Of a stretch of 24,064 nucleotides of DNA, positions 1 through 7,087 are shown piece by piece. The first letter of the stretch is position 1. Each line of letters starts with the position of its first letter. Origin of the DNA: a virus. Location: positions 1-24,064 of IMG/VR virus record IMGVR_UViG_3300036828_000801, one strand, 5' to 3'. The notes beneath the pieces were generated by a model. It saw only the letters and a list, made by a program, of their open reading frames with translations. It was not told the DNA's origin and made no database searches. Position numbers and translations under genes: made by a program.

Positions 1-1
1 C

Positions 2-67
2 GACAACGTCAAGCTGCTGAGACAGACTTCAGAAAACAATTGGGCCAGTGCGTTGGAACAGAGATGA
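2..67 (+). CDS. 3' end of an unidentified upstream gene (partial)
   Basis: Frame 2 is open from the window edge to a TGA at 65-67 and encodes a 21-residue C-terminal peptide ending WASALEQR. Its stop overlaps the ATG at 64 in an ATGA arrangement, the same junction used at 7084, 21248 and 22881 in this window, so this is probably the real end of the preceding gene, translationally coupled to the methyltransferase. The fragment is too short to identify. From its position in a head module it could be a terminase or another packaging gene, but that is inference only. Confidence 0.5.
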   Translation, partial: DNVKLLRQTSENNWASALEQR

Positions 68-621
68 GAATCGAAACCATATGGCCTTCGATGCTTGTGA
101 ATGGACAATTTTCCAAGTATCTTGGAGCTACAGAATGTTCCATTCTGATAGACTTGGTCAAGAGCGTCGAACCAAAGGTGATGATAGAGTTCGGGTGTAA
201 TCTCGGGATCACCGCCAAGCGGATTCTGGAAAATGTTCCAACGTTGGAGAAATACATCGGAATAGATGTTGAGTCAAAATATAAAACAACTTTGAAATGT
301 CAGCGAGAAGAAGTTCCAGATGCAGCTGGATGTTATGCAAATGACTCGCGATTTCATCTTTTAATTTGTCCAACTCAATGTTTGACAGAGAATGATCTGG
401 AGCCTTGTGACGCGGTGTTCATAGACGGTGATCATAGTTTTTATGCAGTAAGGCACGAGAGTCAGATTGCCAGAGATTTGGTCAGACCAGGTGGAATCAT
501 AATATGGCATGATTTTCAAAATCCAGCAGTGGAAGTTACTGCGGTATTGACTGGACTTGAAGCAGAGGGCTGGCCGATAGTGGGACTGAAGAATTCTTGG
601 TTGGCTTATATGAGGAGATAA
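64..621 (+). CDS. Class I SAM-dependent methyltransferase-like protein
   Basis: A 185-residue Rossmann-type protein. Motifs seen: IEFGCNLG at residues 41-48 (SAM-binding glycine loop after strand 1), YIGIDVE near 64-70 with the acidic residue ending strand 2, FIDGDHS at 119-125, and PGGIIIWHDF at 142-151. This pattern belongs to the Methyltransf_24 / cephalosporin-hydroxylase-like group often found in phages; the substrate is unknown. The frame is open upstream to position 1 with a TTG at 40, but I chose ATG 64 because it forms an ATGA overlap with the preceding stop and has GGA at 55-57 and GAG at 61-63 upstream. It is cotranscribed with the capsid gene four bases downstream, so it may modify a virion component or the host surface; this is inference. 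Confidence 0.8.
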   Translation: MRIETIWPSMLVNGQFSKYLGATECSILIDLVKSVEPKVMIEFGCNLGITAKRILENVPTLEKYIGIDVESKYKTTLKCQREEVPDAAGCYANDSRFHLLICPTQCLTENDLEPCDAVFIDGDHSFYAVRHESQIARDLVRPGGIIIWHDFQNPAVEVTAVLTGLEAEGWPIVGLKNSWLAYMRR

Positions 622-625
622 AACT

Positions 626-2872
626 ATGCCTATGAAGCCACACAAGGACGAGAGCCAGAGTGATTTCATGGCCAGATGCGTGCCAGAAATGATCGGAACT
701 GGATCTGACAAAAGGCCTCAGGAACAGGCCGTCGCCATCTGCTATGACATTTGGCGGAATAAAGACAAACAGATGCCAGATCCAGGCGATTATGAAGATG
801 ACGAGGAAGATGATTTCATATCCGACTGTGTTGATGAGATTGGCAACGAAGACGTTTGTCAGATGCTTTGGGAGGATCGCTCTGTAGCTGCCGCCGGGAT
901 CAGGCACAAGACCCATGATGGCAAGGTCAATGGAATGGAGTTTATCTTGTCCGATGAGACGCCGGATCGCATGGATGACATCATCATGAGCGATGGTTGG
1001 GATTTCAAGCATTTCAAGAAAAACCCAATAGCTCTGTTTGGACATCGTTCAGATTTTCCGATCGGGAAATGGAACAATATCCGTGTAGAGAATAAGAGTT
1101 TGATGGCCAATCTCGAGTTTGCTCCAGAGGGTACAAGCGAGAGAATTGACGAAATCAGGAGGCTGGTTGACGCCGGCATCTTGAAGGCGGTCTCTGTTGG
1201 TTTCAAACCAAAGGAGAGTAAGGCAAGAGAGGGCACCGATTGGGGTTCGATTTATATGAAATGCGAACTGGTGGAATGCAGCGTAGTTGCAGTTCCGGCT
1301 AATCCGAACGCGCTGGCTGTAGCCAAGAACTTGAAAATTTCACCCGAAACTATAGGCATGATCTTCGCCGGGCAAGGCAAAGAAGATGGTGTCAAGCGTC
1401 AAGGGTTTCGCGGCGGGCATGCCAAAAGTAGTCGAAACGGAAAGGGCAGACCCATGTCTAGCCTAGCTCAGCGTATCATAGACCTGGAGACAGCGATCAC
1501 TTCCAGGCGTGATGAACTCGAGGCTCATCTCGAGAAGATTGACGACAGCAATGTGAGCAATACAGATCTTGAGACTACTACGAGGCTTAATGATGATATT
1601 GCTCAAATGGAAAAGACTAGAGAGACCTGGATCAACAGCGAGAGGCTGTTGGCCAGAAGCACTGGACCTGATGGTTCTCGCGCTCTCAGCACTGTGGTTC
1701 ACAGGCAAGAGACTACACCGGTGGCTCCGGCGGTAATCTCGAACCGAAGGAAGGACAGCATCGATGTGCTGGATCTGTTTATCAAGGCCGGCACCTTGGC
1801 TTATTTTGCCAAGTCAGCTGGAAGCACTCTGGAGGCTGCAAGGTCGAAGATCGCTCAGCGTCATCCGGAATATATGGATGAAGCTACCAAAATCGTGGCA
1901 GATATCGTGCTTAGAGCGGCGTCGGCTCCGGCTTTGACCACTGTTGCAGGTTGGGCTCAGGAACTTGCGCAGACTACCTACGCGGCTTTGATGCCTTTGC
2001 TCATGCCTCAGGCCATTCTTACTCGTTTGGCTCCCAAAGGAATTTCACTCAGCTTTGGAGCTGCTGGCAGGATCGTCATTCCTACTCGCAATCGAACGCC
2101 AACTCTTGCTGGATCGTTCGTTGGTGAAGGTTTGGCTATTCCGGTCAGGCAGGGAGCGTTCTCCAGCCAAACGCTTACTCCGAAGAAGATGGCAGTGATC
2201 ACTACCTGGACCAGGGAAATGGACGAGCATTCCATTCCAGCGATCGAGGGATTGCTCAGAGAGGCTATTCAGCAGGATACCAGCGTGGCAGTTGACACTG
2301 TTCTCATCGACGCCAATGCTGCCACTACGGTCAGGCCAGCTGGCCTGTTAAACGGCGTGGGCGTGACGACGGCTACTGCTGGCGGTGGCATCGCCGGTCT
2401 TGTAGGTGACATTGTCGGGCTTATCAACGCGATCAGCACTGCCACTTTCGGCAATGTTCGCAACTTGGTTTGGCTCGTCAATCAGACTGACATGCTCAGG
2501 GCGTCTCTATTGTCCGCGGCAAATACCGGCATCTTCCCGTTCCGCGATGAAATTCGCGGCGGCACTTTGGCTACCATTCCGTTCATCGCCTCTGCTACAG
2601 TTACGGCAAAGACGATGATTTTGGTGGACGCCGCTGATTTTGTGGTTATCGGCGGTGATGCTCCCAGGATGGAGATGTCTGATCAGGCTACTCTTCACAT
2701 GGAAGATACCAGTCCACAGGAACTCGTTGCGGCTCCGTCTCCGGGCACGGTCGCTGTTCCTCAGCGCTCGCTGTTCCAGACTGATTCGCTGGCTCTGAGG
2801 ATGGTACTGCCTTTGAACTGGGTGCAGCGCCGGGCTGGTACCGTCGCTTGGACTCAAAACGTAACTTGGTAA
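626..2872 (+). CDS. Fused HK97-type prohead protease and major capsid protein
   Basis: A 748-residue fusion. Residues 1-82 hold two short Cys/Trp motif copies (D13-W43 and D63-W82). Residues about 88-235 are an S78 prohead protease: His140 in FGHRSDFPIGKW, Ser190 in LKAVSVGF, and an acidic residue in ELVE (Glu214 or Glu217) are the likely catalytic positions. Residues 277-345 are charged, predicted coiled coil, like the HK97 delta (scaffolding) domain. Residues about 375-748 are an HK97-fold capsid protein, with a typical N-arm/E-loop region and the ending LPLNWVQRRAGTVAWTQ. GAGGAG at 612-617 serves the start. In most HK97-like phages protease and capsid are separate genes of roughly 200 and 400 residues. 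A second start at 1454 (ATG after AAAGGG) could make capsid alone, otherwise autocleavage must free it. Confidence 0.93.
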   Translation: MPMKPHKDESQSDFMARCVPEMIGTGSDKRPQEQAVAICYDIWRNKDKQMPDPGDYEDDEEDDFISDCVDEIGNEDVCQMLWEDRSVAAAGIRHKTHDGKVNGMEFILSDETPDRMDDIIMSDGWDFKHFKKNPIALFGHRSDFPIGKWNNIRVENKSLMANLEFAPEGTSERIDEIRRLVDAGILKAVSVGFKPKESKAREGTDWGSIYMKCELVECSVVAVPANPNALAVAKNLKISPETIGMIFAGQGKEDGVKRQGFRGGHAKSSRNGKGRPMSSLAQRIIDLETAITSRRDELEAHLEKIDDSNVSNTDLETTTRLNDDIAQMEKTRETWINSERLLARSTGPDGSRALSTVVHRQETTPVAPAVISNRRKDSIDVLDLFIKAGTLAYFAKSAGSTLEAARSKIAQRHPEYMDEATKIVADIVLRAASAPALTTVAGWAQELAQTTYAALMPLLMPQAILTRLAPKGISLSFGAAGRIVIPTRNRTPTLAGSFVGEGLAIPVRQGAFSSQTLTPKKMAVITTWTREMDEHSIPAIEGLLREAIQQDTSVAVDTVLIDANAATTVRPAGLLNGVGVTTATAGGGIAGLVGDIVGLINAISTATFGNVRNLVWLVNQTDMLRASLLSAANTGIFPFRDEIRGGTLATIPFIASATVTAKTMILVDAADFVVIGGDAPRMEMSDQATLHMEDTSPQELVAAPSPGTVAVPQRSLFQTDSLALRMVLPLNWVQRRAGTVAWTQNVTW
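1441..1456 (+). promoter_or_regulatory. Internal Shine-Dalgarno and ATG within the protease-capsid fusion
   Basis: AAAGGG at 1441-1446 lies seven bases before an in-frame ATG at 1454-1456. That ATG begins the segment MSSLAQRIIDLETA, exactly where the delta-like coiled coil starts and after the protease domain ends. Initiation here would give a 472-residue capsid precursor without the protease, allowing excess capsid over protease from one ORF. The sequence shows the site; its use is inference. Confidence 0.5.
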
Positions 2873-2882
2873 GGAGACAAAC

Positions 2883-3158
2883 ATGACCAAATATGCAGAT
2901 GATCCATCAACCGAGAATGCCAAGAAGGCGCTAGAGGCTGATCGCAAGATTTCCGAAAAGTCGAAAGCAGAGTTTGCTGATCGTTCCAAAGGCAAACCTA
3001 CTCCGACTCAGGAGGAAAATGACATGTCAGCTCTTGGCGCTCACATTCTTGAACATGAGGCTGATGGAAGTGATCCTGATCCTTATATCGGCAAAAACCT
3101 GGAGGCTACTGCTCCGAGAGCATATCAGACCAAGGCGTCGACTCCAAAATCGAGTTAA
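2883..3158 (+). CDS. Small acidic protein of unknown function between capsid and portal
   Basis: A 91-residue hydrophilic protein with a very good ribosome site (AAGGAG at 2871-2876). It has no membrane segment or signal peptide. It is Lys/Glu-rich in the first 30 residues and carries the segment KPTPTQEENDMSALGAHI near 38-55 and EADGSDPDPY near 59-68, then a basic Ser/Thr-rich end. I recall similar short proteins next to capsid genes in phages and prophages but know no function. Position suggests a head accessory or assembly factor; the sequence alone does not show this. Confidence 0.75.
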   Translation: MTKYADDPSTENAKKALEADRKISEKSKAEFADRSKGKPTPTQEENDMSALGAHILEHEADGSDPDPYIGKNLEATAPRAYQTKASTPKSS

Positions 3159-3162
3159 TTGA

Positions 3163-4578
3163 ATGCGTTCGTTGATCGCAAACACCTTAAGATCTGTTCT
3201 TAAGGCAGTCGAGGGCAGCTATCGTCCTGGGCCATATTATTTGCCAATTACAGGAGGTTGGCTTCCACAAGGTGCCGCGATCAATTGGTGGCAAGAAGGC
3301 TACAACCCTCTTTACGCTTCAACGTGTTCTGCCATGGTGGAGGCTTGCGTGTCTGCATACGCGCAAACGGTCGCCATGTGCCCGGGGGACCATTGGCGAC
3401 TGAACTCCAAGGGCGGGCGAGACAGAGTGAAGAATTCTGCTCTCGCCCGCATCTTGAGGCATCCTAATGCTTATCAATCCATCAGCGATTTTATGCTGAA
3501 TATCGTTAGATCGCTTTACTTAACTGGTAACGCTTACGCGTTGGCTTTGAGAAACGACCGCTATGAGATTTCCGAACTTCACCCGATGAACCCAGACATA
3601 TCGTATCCACGCTTGGCAGTCAACGGAGAGATATTTTATTGGCTAGGTGGCAATGATGTCATGGCCAAAATGTTGAACGAGGAATATCTTGTTGTTCCCA
3701 TGAGGGATGTACTTCACATCAGACTCCATGTGGAAAAGAAACGTTATCCAACTCCGCTGGTAGGAGAATCCCCGATCATTTCGGCTTATGGTGACATAGG
3801 AGTGTCAGAAGCCATAGCCAGACAACAAACTCAGTTCTACATGAACGAGGCCAGGCCATCGGCGGTTTTATCTACAGATTTGGTCTTGGACAAGGATCAG
3901 GTTCAGGCGCTTCGCGATCGTTGGAATGATCAATCAAAGGGTTTGGCTCAAGGTGGCACTCCGATATTGACCGCTGGTCTTAAGGTTCAACCTTGGGCAT
4001 TCGGAGGTAAGGACGCTGGCACTGCAGAAATGCTCAAGCTTTCCAACGAACACATCGCGTTGGCGTTCAGGATACCGTTGCAAATTTTAGGTTTGGGCGG
4101 TACGACGTACTCCTCCACGGAATTGTTGATGCAAAGCTGGATCGCCATGGGTCTGGGCTTTTGCCTCAATCACGTGGAGGAGGCGTTCGGCGTTTTGTTT
4201 CAGCTTAAAGGTCAGCCGGATGAATATGTTGAGTTTGATACTGCCTCTCTGTTGAGGTCAGCTTTCAAGGAAAGAATTGAAGGTTTAGCCAGAGGTGTTC
4301 AAGGTGGCATTTACGCTCCCAACGAGGCCAGAAATCTGGAGGGTCTCGAGGCCGTACCATTTGGAGATGAACCTAGAGTTCAACAGCAAGTTGTTCCATT
4401 AAGTGCTGCCGAAAAAATACCGGCGCCACCACCGGCTCCTCCAGCGGCTGGACCAGCGGATAAACCAATACCCAAGCCACCTCCTGAGAAAGATAATCAT
4501 GATGACATCCAACGGGAAGTCAGAAACCTTCTTAGGCTCACCGAGTCCATTGGACAAAGGCGAAGAAATTCTGCTTGA
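3163..4578 (+). CDS. HK97-family portal protein
   Basis: A 471-residue portal: the dodecameric ring at the capsid vertex through which DNA is packaged and ejected. Family signs are the N-terminal YASTCSAMVEACVSAYAQTVA helix, LTGNAYALALRN, the block RDVLHIRLHVEKKRYP, GESPIISAYGDIGVSEAIARQQ, and the late segment FRIPLQILGLGGTTYSSTELL. The last about 65 residues are Pro/Ala-rich and then charged. Its start has only a weak upstream GAG and sits four bases after the previous stop, so it may depend on coupling. It follows the protease/capsid gene, whereas in HK97-like phages portal usually precedes protease and capsid. Its 3' end overlaps the collagen-like gene by about 80 bases in another frame. 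Confidence 0.93.
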   Translation: MRSLIANTLRSVLKAVEGSYRPGPYYLPITGGWLPQGAAINWWQEGYNPLYASTCSAMVEACVSAYAQTVAMCPGDHWRLNSKGGRDRVKNSALARILRHPNAYQSISDFMLNIVRSLYLTGNAYALALRNDRYEISELHPMNPDISYPRLAVNGEIFYWLGGNDVMAKMLNEEYLVVPMRDVLHIRLHVEKKRYPTPLVGESPIISAYGDIGVSEAIARQQTQFYMNEARPSAVLSTDLVLDKDQVQALRDRWNDQSKGLAQGGTPILTAGLKVQPWAFGGKDAGTAEMLKLSNEHIALAFRIPLQILGLGGTTYSSTELLMQSWIAMGLGFCLNHVEEAFGVLFQLKGQPDEYVEFDTASLLRSAFKERIEGLARGVQGGIYAPNEARNLEGLEAVPFGDEPRVQQQVVPLSAAEKIPAPPPAPPAAGPADKPIPKPPPEKDNHDDIQREVRNLLRLTESIGQRRRNSA

Positions 4579-5710
4579 CGCGTGGCGGGTTGCTCTCGCG
4601 GAGACGCTCGACAAACAACAGATGGAGTGGGAGCGTCATTGTAAGTTGATGGAAGCTCAGTCATCTGCGATCATCTCCAGGTTGGAGGCTCAGGTTGCCA
4701 CGCTCAATGAGCGGATCAATTTCAGATTGGCAGAGCTTAAAGATGGAAAGGATGGTGAGCCTGGTTCGGCTGGTCCTCCGGGAGCAATTGGGCCGGCCGG
4801 TCCCGCAGGTGAGTCAGGACCAAAAGGTGATACAGGGTTAAAGGGTGACGCGGGTGATCCAGGCGAGCACGGTAAGCAAGGTGAACAAGGCTTGCGTGGT
4901 GAGGCTGGTATCAACGGCGATCCTGGTGAAAAGGGTGATCCAGGCGAGAAGGGTGACGTTGGACCAATTGGCGATCGTGGTCCCGAAGGGTCTTCAGGGG
5001 AGCGGGGCGAGAAAGGTGATCCTGGTCCTCAGGGTGAATGTGGTCAACGAGGCGAAAAGGGTATTGGAGGAAAAGATGGTGAAAAAGGTGAAAAAGGTGA
5101 AAAAGGCGAGAAAGGCGATCGTGGCAGTCAAGGTGAAAGAGGCGAAAAAGGTGACCAAGGCCAAATTGGCAAAGACGGTGAATCAGGGAAGGATGGGTCG
5201 CCGGGGTTCTTGAGGGAAGTCAGACAATTTATCTCGGGCGGTGTCAACTATCGCAGTGATCTTGTAATTCACAATGGCAGCACTTATCAGGCTAGATGCG
5301 ATACGGCTCAAGCTCCTCCTCACGAGGATTGGGCTTGCATTGCTTCGGCTGGAAAAAATGCTGTAGTACCCATGATCAAAGGCACGTGGAAGGATGACGC
5401 TGTCTATAATTTCTTGAACATGGTGGCGCTTAATGGCTCCAGTTTCATCGCCAAGTGCGATGATCCTGGACCTTGTCCCGGAGATGGCTGGCAGTTGATT
5501 GCCAGTGCTGGCAAGCCTGGCAGACCAGGTCAGAAGGGTGATCATGGAGAACGGGGATTATCAGGCATAACCACTGTGGTGACGATGGCATTCAAGGGCT
5601 GGCGAATAGATCGAGAGAATTACACTATCATTCCGATTTTGGATGATGGATCTGAAGGAGCAGCTTTGCATCTTCGAGCTTTGTTTGAGCAATACGACGG
5701 AGAGCGTTGA
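4502..5710 (+). CDS. Collagen-like structural protein with two carbohydrate-binding-like modules
   Basis: About 402 residues. Residues 1-80 include a predicted coiled coil (from LLDAWRVALAETLDKQQ to LNERINFRLAEL), a likely trimerisation region. Residues 82-234 are 51 uninterrupted Gly-X-Y triplets rich in GEK, GDP and GER, typical of bacterial and phage collagen-like triple helices. Next come two similar modules at about 241-284 and 292-337, each with Y/F-x-A-x-C-D, a Pro-rich turn, W, and IASAGK, resembling small Trp-containing carbohydrate-binding (CBM5/12-type) modules. A short six-triplet collagen stretch at 337-354 and a C-terminal beta-like tail follow. The adjacent ATG codons at 4499 and 4502 are preceded by GAG at 4486-4488; the open frame upstream to 4403 lies inside the portal gene and is less likely. 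Its place among head genes suggests a capsid fibre, which is inference. Confidence 0.85.
   Translation: MTSNGKSETFLGSPSPLDKGEEILLDAWRVALAETLDKQQMEWERHCKLMEAQSSAIISRLEAQVATLNERINFRLAELKDGKDGEPGSAGPPGAIGPAGPAGESGPKGDTGLKGDAGDPGEHGKQGEQGLRGEAGINGDPGEKGDPGEKGDVGPIGDRGPEGSSGERGEKGDPGPQGECGQRGEKGIGGKDGEKGEKGEKGEKGDRGSQGERGEKGDQGQIGKDGESGKDGSPGFLREVRQFISGGVNYRSDLVIHNGSTYQARCDTAQAPPHEDWACIASAGKNAVVPMIKGTWKDDAVYNFLNMVALNGSSFIAKCDDPGPCPGDGWQLIASAGKPGRPGQKGDHGERGLSGITTVVTMAFKGWRIDRENYTIIPILDDGSEGAALHLRALFEQYDGER
4745..5203 (+). repeat. Gly-X-Y collagen triplet-repeat region
   Basis: Nine-base periodicity encoding 51 Gly-X-Y triplets without interruption. The most regular part, 5081-5116, has four consecutive nine-base units (GAAAAAGGT, GAAAAAGGT, GAAAAAGGC, GAGAAAGGC) encoding GEK, and could expand or contract by slippage in steps of one triplet without changing frame. 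Confidence 0.9.
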
Positions 5711-6354
5711 TGGCAGATCGCGTCATAAATGTGCTTACTCCCGCCACAGTTTTTGATTTGATTTCCTTGGCTGAAATGAAAATCCTGATTGGAATTCCGC
5801 CAACTGATACCACTCAGGATGCGGTGTTGCAGGAGTACATAACCCAATATTCTGACGTGGTTTCCACGGTATGTAACAGAGTGTTCGCCTACGAAAAAGT
5901 CAGTGAGACTTGGCAATGTGTCATCAATGACGATTGGAATTCTATGAAGCGATTGTTCGTGAGTCACTATCCCATTGACTCAACTGCGACATTAACAGTT
6001 GAGAGCCCTACCGGCAGCACGCTTGACCCGTCGACTTACGTCGTGGAAAATAAGTCGGGAAAGATCGAACTTCTGGGCACGAGTTCTGAACCTATCAAGG
6101 TGACTTATTCCGGAGGCTATGTAGTGCCCACTGCTACGCCTCCAGCATTGAAACAAGCCACGGCATTGATGGTGAGAGAAGGTCAGGCCCTAATGAACAG
6201 ATTGGCAGTGATTGGAATACGGAGCATTTCTCACAAGGATAGCAGGGTGATGTATTTCGACGCTACTCAACAGGGCAAGGGATTGTCAGTGCAGGGGATC
6301 ATAGGAGGAGCTGTCAACAGCCTGCTTATGCATTACGTGAGGCTAGAGGTCTGA
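5710..6354 (+). CDS. Head-tail connector protein (gp6 / phiE125 gp8-like)
   Basis: A 214-residue protein resembling the phage head-tail connector (adaptor) family, which forms a ring beneath the portal. The N-terminal part (LISLAEMKILIGIPPTDTTQDAVL followed by an alpha-helical YITQYSDVVSTVCNRVF segment) is the usual short helical bundle. The middle is beta-rich (TYVVENKSGKIELLG, PIKVTYSGGY), followed by a C-terminal helical part (PALKQATALMVREGQAL). ATG 5710 is preceded by GGAGAG near 5699-5704 and overlaps the previous stop by one base; a TTG at 5707 is in frame but is a poorer start. It is the first of four small neck genes. Confidence 0.8.
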   Translation: MADRVINVLTPATVFDLISLAEMKILIGIPPTDTTQDAVLQEYITQYSDVVSTVCNRVFAYEKVSETWQCVINDDWNSMKRLFVSHYPIDSTATLTVESPTGSTLDPSTYVVENKSGKIELLGTSSEPIKVTYSGGYVVPTATPPALKQATALMVREGQALMNRLAVIGIRSISHKDSRVMYFDATQQGKGLSVQGIIGGAVNSLLMHYVRLEV

Positions 6355-6749
6355 TGTTGGATGTATCTGTGGAAGCGAGCGGATTGATCGAGAAGTTTGG
6401 CTCGATGATCAAGAAGCTTGGAGAATTTCCCAAGCACATGGGAGATGAGCTGACCGATTGGCAAGTTCAAGACATGCATCGCCATTATCCGAATACAGAG
6501 ACGCCGGATGAAAATACCGTAGAAACGGATATTTGGCCAACTTCGAGGACGACAGATCTGCGGAATAAAAAGAAGGTTAAAAAAATCATGATAGCTCGCA
6601 AGCGACAGATCGGCAGAAAGATTATTAGCGGAAAAACCGGGATTTTGGTCAGATCCAAAATTCAAAGACCAATCCTGAGACTTGTTCTTTATGAGAAATT
6701 GGTCAAAAGAATGGATGACTTGATGACGGAGCAACTGACATGGCAGTGA
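6354..6749 (+). CDS. Small basic neck or tail-completion protein
   Basis: 131 residues, start overlapping the previous stop in TGATG. The first half is helical and mixed-charge (LIEKFGSMIKKLGEFPKHM) and the second half strongly basic (NKKKVKKIMIARKRQIGRK). Its position, between the head-tail connector and a head-closure-like gene, is where gpG/HK97 gp10-like virion morphogenesis proteins lie, and the short size and basic charge fit. I do not recognise a specific family motif, so the functional name rests on position. Confidence 0.65.
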   Translation: MLDVSVEASGLIEKFGSMIKKLGEFPKHMGDELTDWQVQDMHRHYPNTETPDENTVETDIWPTSRTTDLRNKKKVKKIMIARKRQIGRKIISGKTGILVRSKIQRPILRLVLYEKLVKRMDDLMTEQLTWQ

Positions 6750-7087
6750 ATTTTTCAACATTGGTCTACATGCCAAATCAGGATGTGTTTGGTCGTCCGG
6801 TGACTTTCACGTCAACATTGGGCAATTCATATTCTGGAACGAACAGGGGCATATATGACAGTCGCACATTGAACGTGCTGCTCGAGGATGGCAGCATAAT
6901 GTCGGATCAGGACACTATCCTGGATATCAGAGCGAGCGAGTTCAGCGTGCTTCCGGTTCAGGGTGACATTATAAACATTCCTCCTGAACCAATATCTGGA
7001 TTGCCTGAACTTGGATCATTCACGATTACTGATGTGTATCACAATGGTGGCGGCGAGATAACGTTAACATTGAAGAAATTCATATGA
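6740..7087 (+). CDS. Head-closure / head-tail joining-like protein
   Basis: 115 residues, beta-rich throughout. The segment DTILDIRASEFSVLPVQGD, then IPPEP, then FTITDVYHNGGGEITLTLKK, fits the small beta-barrel head-tail attachment proteins (lambda FII or Phage_attach-like) that plug the connector. It overlaps the preceding gene by ten bases and the next by an ATGA junction, as expected of a coupled neck cassette. Confidence in the exact role is moderate; the fold type is inferred from pattern and position. Confidence 0.7.
   Translation: MAVNFSTLVYMPNQDVFGRPVTFTSTLGNSYSGTNRGIYDSRTLNVLLEDGSIMSDQDTILDIRASEFSVLPVQGDIINIPPEPISGLPELGSFTITDVYHNGGGEITLTLKKFI

Noticed and set aside
40-63. TTG at 40 as the start of the methyltransferase gene
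   Set aside because: The frame is open to the window edge, and ATG 64 forms an ATGA overlap with the preceding stop and has purine-rich sequence upstream.
5081-5116. Possible frameshift on A-rich repeats of the collagen gene
   Set aside because: In the coding frame the codons are GAA AAA GGT, so no X_XXY_YYZ heptamer is in register.
4745-5203. CRISPR-like regular repeats
   Set aside because: The periodicity is nine bases with no unique spacers and encodes Gly-X-Y triplets.
4845-5213. Plus-strand frame of 122 codons within the collagen-like gene
   Set aside because: The nine-base repeat keeps all frames open, producing a Lys/Val-rich artefact. The Gly-X-Y frame is the coding one.
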